DNA of 64,000 nucleotides from Acanthopleura granulata. Its lineage: Eukaryota > Mollusca > Polyplacophora > Chitonida > Chitonidae. Location: NCBI GenBank assembly GCA_016165875.1, contig JABBOT010000003.1, positions 26,616,983-26,680,982 on the forward strand, written 5' to 3'. Positions 45,723-57,326 of the stretch are shown one piece after another; positions within the stretch are counted from its first letter, which is position 1, and the number at the start of each line of letters is the position of its first letter. The notes under the pieces were generated by a model that was not told the DNA's origin, did no database searches, and saw only the letters and a program-made list of their open reading frames with translations. Made by a program: the position numbers and the translations under genes.

Positions 45723-48280
45723 AATTTAAACCCGTTGTTCATGGACAATTTCTGTGTAGTTTGGCAACTCGCTTATTGCATATGAGCAAGTAAGGGAGTT
45801 CTAGGGGGAGGGATTATGCATTTGTTTTCGTTTTGAACGATCGATGTTCTCGGTGTCTTCGAACATTTTGGATGCATCCCATAACAGACTTTCTAATCTT
45901 GGGCGTATACCCATCCCCTTTCGACCATTAAATTACCAAATCTTACCCTGGAAGATAAAAAGCTCACTGCCAGTTTTGATAATTGATACCACAGACCATG
46001 AAAACAAAAAAATTCTAATGAGTTTCTTCATGTCCAATTCCATTATACGACAAAGTGGTTAACCACAAATAAGATTAAGCCAGTCTGAAATCTGTTGAGT
46101 CTCAGGTTCGTTTAGCATTTTTAGAGTCATGAAATAAGATGATACGGGCATGCAAAGCACGGGATTTCAGTCATCTTTGTGATTACTATGAATATTATAG
46201 AAGCACGTTAATCAAATGTAATTTGATCTACAAGTCGTGGTAAAGCTATGTGCCAGCATATTGTGATACGAATCTATCACAATAAGGGATGTTCGCCCAG
46301 GCTTTTCTCGGCTTCAGAAAGTGGGCATATTTACCAGAGAAGTAAACATTCAAACCGTGTACGGGAATATTAAACAGTCTTGCATTTGATTTTAAAATCT
46401 CTTCCGACCCATTGCTCTTTCTCATCCGTTATGGAGATGGATGGCGGTTTTAAGTACGGCGAAAGAAAGATGTTAGTTGTGTTCTTATGGACAAATTACT
46501 TATAATGCATCTTGACAGATTGACTTTTATTAAACATACAGGAAGAACATGTCATCATGGTTGTCGTTTTTTTTTTGATTGCACGCAGACTTTGGCATTG
46601 TTGTTTTAGCTTTTCGATCGTGTCACTGCGTTCTTTACTGTTGAGAGGCCGATTTTTAGCACATGTTAACTGTGTTGTCAAAAGAGAACATCGCTCGGAA
46701 GCCATCCACAACGGAATTACACATTCTGTACACGGAATTACAAATAAACCATACCGTTTTTACCAATTCTTGGACTATCACTTGCTGAACGTCAAGTTAG
46801 ACAGCACAAATACCAATTACACTTCTTGTCAATTTTATTTATGATACATGCCGATCAGCTTAGACTTGAACCCTGATTTATCGCACACAAGGCTCCTGTT
46901 ATCACCGGTACAGGCTATCTCTCTCTTAACATTTAGACAAATGGTTGCTACCGGTACTAAACTAGCACGAAAATCTATCATTGGTTGCCCCAAGCTGATA
47001 TTGCAATTTTCTCAATATATCAGTGTGTAAAAACATCAAAGGAGGGATATATATCGGCTACAATGTTTGCGGGATTAATCATAGCAAGACATTTGGCGCC
47101 ATTGTTTTTCTGATCATAAATGCATTACCGATTTTCTCCAACAGAGAAACGCAGTAAGAGTTAAAAACAACAGGAATGTAATGTATATTGCTCTCTTTTC
47201 TTTTTATGAACAGTCAAGTCCGAAGCAATTCATTTCAAAGTAAAATATTTGCTGTGGCTAAAATTACGTTTTTTGTAAAATAAATGGCTGTAAAGTCTAT
47301 TTTAAAGAAGGACATTTATGTTTTCTCTATTCTAACTTTGTTAGTGTTATGGAAAAAATGTTATCATCCATCATGTTTATGATTCTGCATCTCTCGTGGA
47401 ATACGCAACTGATATGGCTGGCAGTACATGGACGTTTGTGATCAAGGCATGCGCAATGTAACAACGAGTCAGCGATGATCTCCCATCCTAAAAATAGAAT
47501 CAGCCTTATTGCTTTCGCAGGGAGGGTGACCTAAACACATATTATGCAAGAAATGGACACTTTCGTCTCTGCTTTGTAGATTTTTCTCGTTCTACAGTGT
47601 GCTCAGACAAATTTGATTATACATTGTTGTGCTTTAAAACAAAAGAAATCCTAAAAGTTCCGGCTACTAAAGACGTGTGGAAAATCTCAATAATTTAGAT
47701 GGTCACTAGTACCGCACAGGCCTAGTCATACCTCGATCTGACTCAATCAAGGTACATGAGTGCATCATTCTTCGAAGACATAGCGGAAGTTAATCACAGT
47801 GCAATGGCTGTTATGATCAAACAACGCGCTTCAAAGAAAACGGCGTAACGTGGACTCATTACTAAGCCTGGCCATAGTTGAGATCTCATAACTGACAATA
47901 TTGGTTCTTCTTCGCTCGGGATTTGGCGATAAGGAATAGTTCAAATGCAAGTGGTCTTGTAACACAAAGCAAAAGTTCCGCAGGCAGAGTGAGTGATTCT
48001 GCATGTATGTGTAGTTTAATCTGGAACATTTCATCTCTGTTCCTATGATCAATGTTGCCTTTATGTTATCCAATAATACAAAGAGGTTTTTCTTCTTTCT
48101 CCTTTGTTTTTGTATGAGCTCAACTTTCTGGCAAAATAGTCGTTAACGCTACGTGATACTTTACATAATAATTGGCATAATGCATCATTAGCTATCAGGC
48201 TTTTTTTCGACTACTGTTGTAAAATGATATTAAGAGCCATCATGTTGTTTAATAACTGAAAGCATAGTTATTATGTGTGA
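45723..48280. other. No gene recognised
   Basis: Frames at 46496-46711 (-), 46557-46844 (+) and 47831-48073 (-) look mildly protein-like but lack consistent splice sites or known domains. Confidence 0.4.
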
Positions 48281-48283
48281 GCC

Positions 48284-48336
48284 CTCTGGCTCTGATGTAG
48301 TTTCCTACCATTATAATGCTGACCACCTGCTAAAAA
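48284..48336 (+). repeat. Possible SINE family A body fragment
   Basis: 'ctctgatgtagtttcctacc' and 'attataatgctgaccacc' resemble the 'gtttcctcccaccataatgc' block. Very short. Confidence 0.3.
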
Positions 48337-50600
48337 CTTCAATGAACTAAACAAAAAATGTAGAGAATATTTCCCCAGCTCTGTTATTCAGAAACCCGCC
48401 CTCAAAAGAGTTCAAATCTTCAATGTTAGGCAGTTTAATAATTTGATTACTCACTAACATTCACTTAAGAGCGTTTTAGAGGTCTTCAATTAGCTTTAAA
48501 TTACAATAAATACAAACCATTGGTCATTTGACTATGGGCTTACTACTGTTTGAGATGAAGGGGGGAATGGGGATCTTTTACACTGGGTGGCATAATCCAT
48601 TTAAAACATGACAAATGCCTCACAGGTCATTGACACGGCGAATTCCATCAACATCGTCTTCCTGAGAACATTCTGTGAACTCATATGGTTGCCAAGCACT
48701 ACAATACCCCTGTCAAATTTCCAACTGGTCACATCCCGTGAGCTACATTAGCGACGAAATCATTTTGCAGATAAATTTTTATCGACCTTACTCCTTTAGA
48801 CAGAAAGACAGAAGCTGCTAACTAGTGATATCTCGGAAGCACCAACTGGTTATTACCAAGGTCTTTTATAAAATTTCCGAGACCAATGGCTTGACAAATA
48901 AACAGCCATCATCCACGCATACTAAGAAACTAGTCAGTGTAACTGGCTTTGAAGATGCACGGTGTTGTAAAACTTGTTATTGGGTCTTGATTGTACATGT
49001 ACACGCTGTTTGATATTTTAAGTAAGGTCAACGCGTTGTACTTTGATGGTTAACATAAATGCTGTGGAATAAGTCGGAGACATACCAGCAGATAGAAATG
49101 TGGCCTGTGGCATTAGCAGATTGAACCACTACTTATCAGAGGCTGTCCGTAAGATAACTAAACTACTACAACTGAAAATGATGACGTCAAAAAAAAAGGG
49201 TGAGATCGGGTAGAGTGACGTAGATAATCAAGTTCCTACCCAAATCCGGAATTGAATCTACATTTGGCGTGCCAGGGGTTATCTCCCACTTCTTTTATCA
49301 GAACTAACCAGGGTTTTAGATTCCTCGACACTAGCAGGTATCTCATCATTAATTAATGTGTTACGCCTATGTATCAAATGTTACGCCTATGTAGAAAGCC
49401 AATTCTACTTCAGTTAGACAGCTGCCCTTCTTCGAGACACAACTGACAAAAGAAAGTTAAATCAACACCTTTGAAAAATAGCGTTTCTCGTTTACAATTT
49501 GGCAGTCTCTGTCAGAATTTAAAATAGGATGACTATTTATGACATCCTGTATTATGTAAATATCCTCACAATGACGTAACGTAAAAATTAATACGACCCA
49601 ATAATTTACAATACAGATGCGTTCCTTCATCAGAAAACCACGAAGAGAAAAAGTGGATCAGTCTGTCAAATTAAAACTTGGAATGCTGGAAACATTATAT
49701 CTTTGTTGTCGTGATCTGAAAGGGTAACACTTTCTGTGGATATCATGTCGGAAATATGACATAAATCAAGCTGAGATACAATTCCCGCTCTAAAATTTAT
49801 GTACCAAGCTATTACCAAGTATTTATGATGGCTCCGATGATAAATGTGGTATTAGTTATGGGGAGAAAGGTGACGGTAGTGAAAACGGTCAATGACCGCA
49901 GACTAGAATCTAATTGTATAGCTGGATTGCTTTGAAGGTCAATGAACTTCTAAAATCCTTGATGGTCTTGACACATTTTCAAGCAGTATTTTGTACACAG
50001 TTCTGTTAAGGCCAGGAAGTATAAGCAATTGTTACTGTTACAGCATTTTGTAAGGCGTAGAAAAAGCAATGTTAGAATTGTATATCAACATTGCACATTG
50101 TACATCATTCTACAATTGCGCTCGGTTACCTTGCATGTTAAATTTCCCCAACTGCTTTCTGATGAGATGTGGCTTTTAGCAGTGCCTCCCTCATTATGAT
50201 AAAAAGCAGGTTGGATGTGAACAATCTGAGCGGAAAAAAGTGGAAAGAAATACTGCTGTTTTCGTTTTCTTTCTTTTGGAATCCTTCGGTAATTGAGTTA
50301 TGGACGTGAGCAGAACAATAATAAGTTTGTTTTATGATTAACAACAATGCACTGCAAAAGCAAAGGATTCTACAGAAAAATGTAGTGATGATCCGATTTA
50401 ACTACATTCTCGAGATAGCTTTCTGATACATTGCTTTGACCCAATGTTGAATCCTATGTCTTGAATATCCAGAAGGTTTTGAATGATACATGTAGCGAAG
50501 TCATCAATGTAATAACAACATTATTTCGAAACTAAGTTTTCTTTTCAATTACTTCGATAAAACGATATAAGTACTCCTGGAAATTTTGTTATCAAAATGT
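48337..50600. other. No gene recognised; weak E-like patch
   Basis: 49820-49910 shares 'gatgataaatgtg' and 'gaaaacggtcaatgacc' with element E in the same order, which suggests a third, badly eroded copy. Perfect TGACGTCA at 49182-49189. A two-unit tandem 'gttacgcctatgta' lies at 49359-49394. Confidence 0.35.
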
Positions 50601-50606
50601 AAACCA

Positions 50607-50812
50607 GTGGCACCTCAGTGGTCGGGGGGGGGGGGGTTAGCGTGCTAGTGCAGTGTAATGACCCAGGTGTTTCTCACCAATGTGATCGCTGTGAGTTCAA
50701 GCCCAGGTCTTGCTGGCTTCCATTTCTGCCCGGTTTCCTCCCACCATATTGCTGGCCGCCGTCGTATAAGTGAAATATTCTTGAGTACTGCATAAAACAC
50801 CAATCAAACAAC
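50607..50812 (+). repeat. SINE family A, near full-length copy with body deletion
   Basis: Head 'gtggcacctcagtggtcggg' with a run of about 13 G in place of 'ccagttggttagc', then 'gtgagttcaagcccaggtct', 'cccggtttcctcccaccata' and 'caccaatcaaacaactgaac'. The 'cgtacgtgggaaggtctgcc' part of the body is missing. Confidence 0.92.
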
Positions 50813-51198
50813 TGAACAAAATATATTACGATGATAGTTTCAATTAAGCTGGATGAAGAAATCATGATCACACGCAATAATCAGGCGCATTCTCAGCATC
50901 CAATAAATTATAAAGCCTTGCAAACAGAATATTTGTATCTGTATCTCTAATACAGTATCTGTATTAGACATCGTACGCTAGCATGAAAACATATATTTCA
51001 GAACAAAAGCACTTCATGTTATTTCTTTGCAATACAAAATTTTACTATAAGTTGTAGACGTGTTTACAACCAAGACAATGCTTAAGATACTTACCCTTTC
51101 AATTACAAGGGTGCAATCAAGCCAATGGTTACAACATATATTTTATAACCCACTTTTATAAAGACCCCCAAAGCTTTAATTTGCAGCACTTGATATTA

Positions 51199-51468
51199 TA
51201 CAGCGAATCAGTGAGCCCGGGCTGCAGAGCTTCTAATCTGATCGTGACAATCTACAGCAGGTCAGTGAGCCCAGACTGCAGAATCTCTAAGATGATTGTG
51301 GCATTATACAGCAGATCTGTGACCTCCGGCTGCAGAGCCTCTAATCTGATCGTGACAATCTACAGCAGATCAGTGAGCGCAGACTGCAGAATCCTTAAGA
51401 TGATCGTGGCATTATACAGCAGGTCAGTGAGCGAGAACTGTAGCGCATCCGATCTGATTAATAATAAT
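51199..51468 (+). repeat. 54-bp minisatellite, five units, two alternating types
   Basis: Units start with TACAGC at 51199, 51253, 51307, 51361 and 51415, exactly 54 bp apart. Units 1 and 3 share 'ctaatctgatcgtgacaatc'. Units 2 and 4 share 'gactgcagaatc' and 'attatacagc'-type ends. This gives a 108-bp higher-order period. Because 54 is a multiple of three, one frame stays open and encodes an 18-residue repeat of the form YSRSVSxxCRxxxxIVxx. I see no start or splice context that makes it a gene. Confidence 0.95.
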
Positions 51469-51837
51469 AAAACCTCAATTCTCTTTGCACTGTTTAGGTG
51501 TGCACTGTTTTGGGTGTGTTATTCATCAAGTTGTACACCTTTTCCATACTTAAAACGTATAAGCTGACAAAAGGTCTTACGTTCAAAAGGTGCACTTCTG
51601 TTTGTTTCATTATGAAGCAATAAACGTGTTTACTTTACAGCCGTCCTACCAGAGGCATAACTGATGTAAACTTCCAAGTAGTGTGCACATCCTCTCAGGT
51701 TGTTGAACTAAGTAGAAATGCTCAGCGGTTAACATACTCCTGTTATATTTCCTCTGTGTATTGAATAATAGTACAACAGAGCGAGGCTTAATATGTGACT
51801 CGAGTAGATCATTCAGCACATGTTACAGAAAGTAAGT

Positions 51838-52040
51838 AGGCAAAATGTTAACACTACAGACAGTAGGCGGGCAAAATGTTACGTTATCGCTACTGACAGT
51901 AGGTAGGCAAAGGGTTATGTTATCACTGCAGACAGTCGGTACGCAAAATTTTATGTTAACACCACAAATGGTAGGTAGGCAAAATGTTAATACTACAGAC
52001 AGTATGTATTCGAAATGTTATGTTAACACTACAGACACTA
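51838..52040 (+). repeat. Second minisatellite, 31/36-bp units
   Basis: Six units are marked by 'gcaaaatgtta'-like starts at about 51840, 51872, 51908, 51944, 51980 and 52011. Spacings are 31, 36, 36, 36 and 31. The 5-bp difference reflects the presence or absence of one TGTTA within 'atgttatgttaacac'. Each unit contains 'actacagacagtaggtaggc'. Confidence 0.9.
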
Positions 52041-53625
52041 GTGGGCCCGCTTTTTTCTTTCTTTTTTTAGGTATTACTTGTTTTGTCTTGACAAAAGACC
52101 AGATTTTTCTTTGTCAGCTCTTAACTGTACTGCACTGCTGTGAGCTGTTTACAAACAAGCCTACAAAATAGTTCTGTCTTGCCTATATAATTGCTTATAA
52201 CACATTCCACTTCACTACATATTCCACTTCACTACACTATTGATCAACGAAATCTTGTGTTGTACCAATTCCAAAGAGTCTGAAAGGTGCTACCACGACT
52301 ATTAATTTTGCTCTACGATAGGCTAATGCGGCCCAATTAGGAAGATTCACAACAAGGTAAAGACGAATAGCAGAAAATTTTAGCTTAGTAAAACATTATA
52401 AATTTTAGATTTCCCACAACATTATACAACGGTGTTTTTTTAAACTCTGTTGATACATCCACAATATGGATGAATGGCTACGTATGAAAGCTCTTATATT
52501 TTAATCGTCACCTTAGTTACGGTACCTGAATCAGGATGTTCATATTCCCTGTATACCCCCTTATACCCTCTTTCCATGAATCCATTATAATTGTTTTATA
52601 ATTTATATACTTTCTTTAATTCATTGGTGGTTTGCGCTATTCGTCGTTTCGGAAACTGGTTTGCGATTATTCACTTGGAATTTTGGTTGGCGGCTGGTAT
52701 ACGAATGTCGGTTTCTACGCCTAGACTGAGATGACTTTCAGGCATCGCTCTATGATAACCTCATATTAAGGTTTTATCACTTGCGTAGTGGAGAGATATA
52801 CAAATTTCGAGAGCTCTTAGATGTAAATGATTTCACCAGCCTGTTTACGTATTTTATTTATAAATACCATGACTGGTCTAGTAGTATATAGCAGCGGACC
52901 TACATGTACATGCCTCAAGAAAGTTCGTCGGTTTTATTGTGAGCTCAAAGCGATATCCTCTGATAAAATGTCAGTTCTGAAAAGCAATAAACCTGAAATA
53001 TAACTAAGATGTGTGGACAGCCCACTAACTCGCGGACATTCTATCCATATTTGACCATAACCAGAACTCTAAACCTGTGAAATTCCATCGATAATTGCGC
53101 ACAACATTATCAGCTACTTAAAATGACCCCCTCAATCATTCGGAGAATGAGATAAGCAAAAATTGAAATAAGCAACATTCTTCAAAAATATGTAGATGAA
53201 AACCTGAAGCATATACACAATCGGAGATATCACCAGATTATAGTGCCTTCGGTTTTCTTTCAGGAAAACTGAAACTGTTGTACTTAATAAATTATTAACC
53301 TTCCCACATCTTTGTTGAGTTTTAGCCTTTACAAACCGAAAACATGTAATCCTTGAGCTGATGCGTATTTCCCCGCCATCAAGAAACACGCTTAAATAGT
53401 TTGACGACGGAATTTCAAAAGAAGCCAATTTTGCAGAGACTGAACATCCCCATGTCAATCTCGACTTAAAACTATTGTATTTTTTTGTTAAATTCTTGTT
53501 TCTTGGATAGGATTAAACCGTTGATAATTCAAATGCCGATATTCTTTACTCTGTGATTTCTTGTCAGACTAAACTCCGCAAGAAAAACACCCATAGCTTC
53601 TTGAAACCGAACAATTTGCTCATGT
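52041..53625. other. No gene or repeat recognised
   Basis: A 108-codon - strand frame at 53132-53458 has no supporting features. Confidence 0.45.
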
Positions 53626-53629
53626 CATC

Positions 53630-54100
53630 CAGTATAATACATTTCGTAACGAATGAAATCCTAATGGCTGTTATTGATATGGCGTTAGATGAATGGTCTA
53701 GACCAAGGTGAAGTTAAAACCCCGGGCTTTATTTATGACCAGGGTTATTGTTAATCATTGTTCTCAGCTACGATGATAAATGTGTTGTCGACAGGTTGAT
53801 GTCAAGGGAAACATGAAAGCGGTCAATGCCCTGTGGATAACACGTCGATGTTTATGATGTACACGTTATGTTGAGGGAAATGTAAGAGATTATAAAATCT
53901 TTCTATCACTCTCATGGGCAATACTGACATACTTTTCACCGAGATCTAGCAGCTTTGGTTCCAGTCATGAAGAACCGCTTGTAGTATTAACAATTGGAAA
54001 ACTATTTCTGTCTTTCTGGATGAACATGTTTATACACATGTTGAAGGTAAAGCCTTTTCAGTTCATTTATCCTATTTAGCTGTCATAAATTGTGTGCTTA
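53630..54100 (+). repeat. Dispersed element E, copy 2
   Basis: Inverted relative to 4990-5560. Shared cores include 'gatatggcgtta', 'gatgataaatgtgttgtcga', 'gtacacgttatgtt' and 'catgtttatacacatgttga'. A one-base loss near 'gggaaacatgaaag' breaks the frame that is open in copy 1. In the HVYTHVEG frame copy 2 lacks nine bases, an in-frame difference. Confidence 0.65.
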
Positions 54101-56930
54101 GAATAGAAAGTCCGCGGTAAAAGAAAATATTTCAATGGTTATGATGTAAACTACTTTGTAGTCCATACATTGTCAATGATAACATCCGTATGAGTAACAG
54201 AGCTCACATCAGCCTAGGTAAATACATAACTCTTCTTTGAAACCCAAGTGACATCGATTATAAGAGATTTCTTTGTACAATGCTAAACATAGCCAGGTAC
54301 CGAGAGAAATAGCAACAATAAGCATGAAAGTTGACGACAAATTCCAATTCTAAATGGAAGTTTGTCCTATGGCTTTTTCAGAAAAAGGCTACCATAATAA
54401 TAGAACGTCTCTGTCTGCAGCCGCTAGTTTAATCTGTAATCTCCATTGTTACACTTGAGTCTTGCTCATTGTACAAAGTGGGATCGTTTGCTAGCCAAGT
54501 CTCACTGAAAACTGTGTTTTGCATTTTATATTTAAACATTCTTCTAGAAAGTAAAATACCTACCGTTGTGTATAGCTATCACACCTCATCAACCCTCGTG
54601 GATTTGGGGTCGGTCAAAAACCTGTATTAAAATTTGTTGCCATTAAATGCCATTTTAATACGGTAATTAAATATTTTGTTTTTTACTTATTTCATAACAG
54701 TCACACAGATTAACCAGTTATAACTGGTCATATCTTATATACCCGTGTCTCCAAAAGCACCTTTTCACGGGACTATGACCTCAGTCCTAATGCTTGCGGG
54801 CTTTCGAAGGGATCAGCCACCAGCGATTTAGAAGGAACAGACTCAGGAAGGGCTATTTTTATTTCCTATCAATCTGATTCAATTAAAGCGATTGTGTTGA
54901 TACGAATAACTAGAGAAAAAAGTGGTGACTAGGAAAGAACCGACTACTATCATATATCGAGTACTTTGTCGTTAGAATGTCTCCATAAAAAGCTGGCTAA
55001 TCCTTGCATGTATATGGGAATATGCATTCCACGTTGTATTCACAAATCATTGAGGGCAATCTCCACTATCTATCGAATAAACTTGTCAGTGTTCAAAAGC
55101 TCCAAATTCATCACACTTAGGGAGCATTTGTCCTGTCAGACAGCTGCAAAAACCCACCTGACAAAGTATTCCTCCATTGTGTGCACATCCGGCATCTCTT
55201 GAGACTGTGCCGTAGAAATAGATTCAGTTAAGCCGAGCAGTCTCGTACTGGCACTGCAAGACTGGACAAAAACTACAAAAATGCCTTCAAAAACTAAGAC
55301 GTCTTACATAATTAAGAAAGATGGAGACCTTTTAAAGACGTCGCAGAAAGGAAATTAATTGTCTTGTTCAAGCAATAACACTGTGAGTTTCAAATTATTA
55401 CTAAACTTCTCCAGTTTTTTCAACGAACGCAAAAACCGAATGTTTCTGCTTTATTAAAGGATTCATGGTATAAGTGTCAAAGTGTCTTGTGGAACTAAAA
55501 ACGGGCTGACTGGCAGCCAGTGATGGACTCCGGTCATGATGACCCCGAGCTAGAAGGAACTAGGCTTATCGTCATCCCATATTATTCAAAACATATTATT
55601 CACTTCAACGGCGATGTCCTCATTGCTTGAAACCAAATAACCAAATACTGATCCACCGGTGTCAATGTGCTGTTCTTGGTTGAGATGTCTGGTGTCTTCA
55701 GATGCATGCATTTAAGGGTGGAGGAAGCCGGGATAAAACACATTGCTTGTCGTTGCCTTGAGATAGTTGTAACTGTTGACATGCCTATCAAGTTGTTGCC
55801 TTTATTCCTATGGCTACATGAACCTATGCGTACGCATAAATCACTCTGCGAGTGGGGCAAAATCAATACCGTGTTTTCCAAGGAAAACTCAAGTTATGTT
55901 AAATCTCCAAATCTGTACAATTTAGAGCTATTATAGGCAGTTTATGGAAGACAAAATGCATGTTTCATTTGAAGTGTCATTCAAAAGCTGTTTGAAATAG
56001 GCCAGTTTACGGCATATTACTGCGACATCTGGATGGAAGAGGACATTGTTTCGTCAAATAGAGCCATGTTCTATATCTGTATGATTAATTGCCTAATCTG
56101 AGTTGATTGACGGAGATCCTTACTGTAGTGGACATTATCTAATGTTTATGTGTCAAAATATGGTCGTGCAGTCTGTTATGGGAATTATCGTCTGATTTAT
56201 GCTCAACGATATCTAATTACGGACATGAGTAATGGGTATGTGTGACTTCAGGGTAGACGACAGTGTCAGAACGAATGATTAAATATTGAGGCACTGAACA
56301 GGATTTGTCCTAAATTTGAAGAAAAAAATGTGTTAAGAGCAGTTAAATGTAGTTTCCATAGAGACTGCATACATGTTACAAGTCTCTACGATACTGAGGG
56401 AGCCGCAAAATTATCCACCATTTCCAACTTCTCAAATGTGTTATACTTCATGCTTTTGTCTCTTTATCTCGCGATTTGGCGCTATGTATAGGTTATAAGG
56501 TCATGAGTTATGGGTTTTATGCAACATGATTGGATTAATGAGCGGATTTTTGCAATTTGGGTAGAGTGTAGATATCGTTTTTTGCTATGAATTGTGGGAC
56601 TTTAAAATGTAGTTAAATGATATGCATGTGACTTTCCCTTTCGTCACAAGCTCTCAGACATCCGCAGTGCCTTACGGTGTATGGCAAAAGATGGTAAATC
56701 TTGTAATCGAGGGCTATTTGGACATAGTACAAGCGTCATTAATGTTCTCTGTTAACGAAGATACACATGCGCATAATTGGCGTTTTGGACTGACGGATTA
56801 GATCCACGAAAATCAAACCACTCCTAATATGGGGACAAATTTACAACATTTCATGCCCACTTATGCTAGTATAAGCTAGCACATACAGTTTTAATGTGCC
56901 CATATACGCGAAATTGCCCAATTCGCATGC
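54101..56930. other. No gene recognised; one G2 fragment
   Basis: Apart from the G2-like patch at 54990-55200 nothing is recognisable. Open frames on both strands at 55600-55936 overlap each other and lack support. Confidence 0.4.
54990..55200 (-). repeat. Family G2 partial copy
   Basis: The reverse complement has 'ggaatactttgtcaggtggg', 'tttttgcagctgtctgacag' and a downstream 'gacaagtttattcgatag'. In the frame that matches 42627-42989 it reads MEEYFVRWVFAAV, then a stop, then LLNTDKFIR. Confidence 0.4.
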
Positions 56931-56935
56931 CGTGA

Positions 56936-57055
56936 TGACGTCAAACATGATGTCATAATTCAAGCTCCTGTCGGTGACATTTTAGACGCAAATGTCGACG
57001 TGACATCATAGACGACAACGTCGAAAAAACGTCATGGACAACAACGTCAGAGACG
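56936..57055. promoter_or_regulatory. CRE-like motif cluster upstream of the 57-kb exons
   Basis: Perfect TGACGTCA at 56936-56943, then GATGTCAT, GACGTGACATCA, AACGTCAT and AACGTCAG within 120 bp, ending 70 bp before the first exon-like block. It may be an internal promoter or an intronic enhancer. Function is inferred from motif density only. Confidence 0.35.
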
Positions 57056-57124
57056 AAATATTATGCCTTTCATACAGTAAGCTACTGTACAAAACCATAC
57101 TAACTTCTCTTGCTATTTCAACAG

Positions 57125-57326
57125 AAGAACAAGATTATTTAAAGTTTAGAAATGACTTACAGTTTTTACTGCAAGAGGAAACGACCATGCTGTTCATCAT
57201 CGTCTCCATCTCAGAGGTGTCTTTGGATCTGGCCATCAATGACTGGGCCCCGCCAGACCCTCAATCTTCAGCCGTCACATTCATAGGACTTGTGATATTT
57301 GGACAGCTTTTGCGTTGGGAAGAGGG
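57125..57326 (+). CDS. Exon 1 of the 57-kb gene model
   Basis: Acceptor TATTTCAACAG (to 57124), donor GTAAGA (from 57327). It encodes about 67 residues beginning EQDYLKFRNDLQFLLQEE and including ISEVSLDLAINDWAPPDP and IFGQLLRWEE. The same frame is open back to an ATG at 57034, inside the CRE-like cluster, so a start there is an alternative. It leaves in phase 2, whereas the next exon needs phase 1; one G fewer in the GGGG run at the donor would fix this. Confidence 0.55.

Noticed and set aside
46496..46844. A lysine-rich - strand frame and an overlapping + strand frame
   Set aside because: Overlap each other, and neither has consistent splice sites or a known domain.
51181..51567. 128-codon frame with an 18-residue repeat
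   Set aside because: The frame is open because the 54-bp satellite unit is a multiple of three. There is no start or splice context. Recorded as a minisatellite instead.
51199..52040. CRISPR array
   Set aside because: Units are directly adjacent with no unique spacers, and the sequence is eukaryotic.
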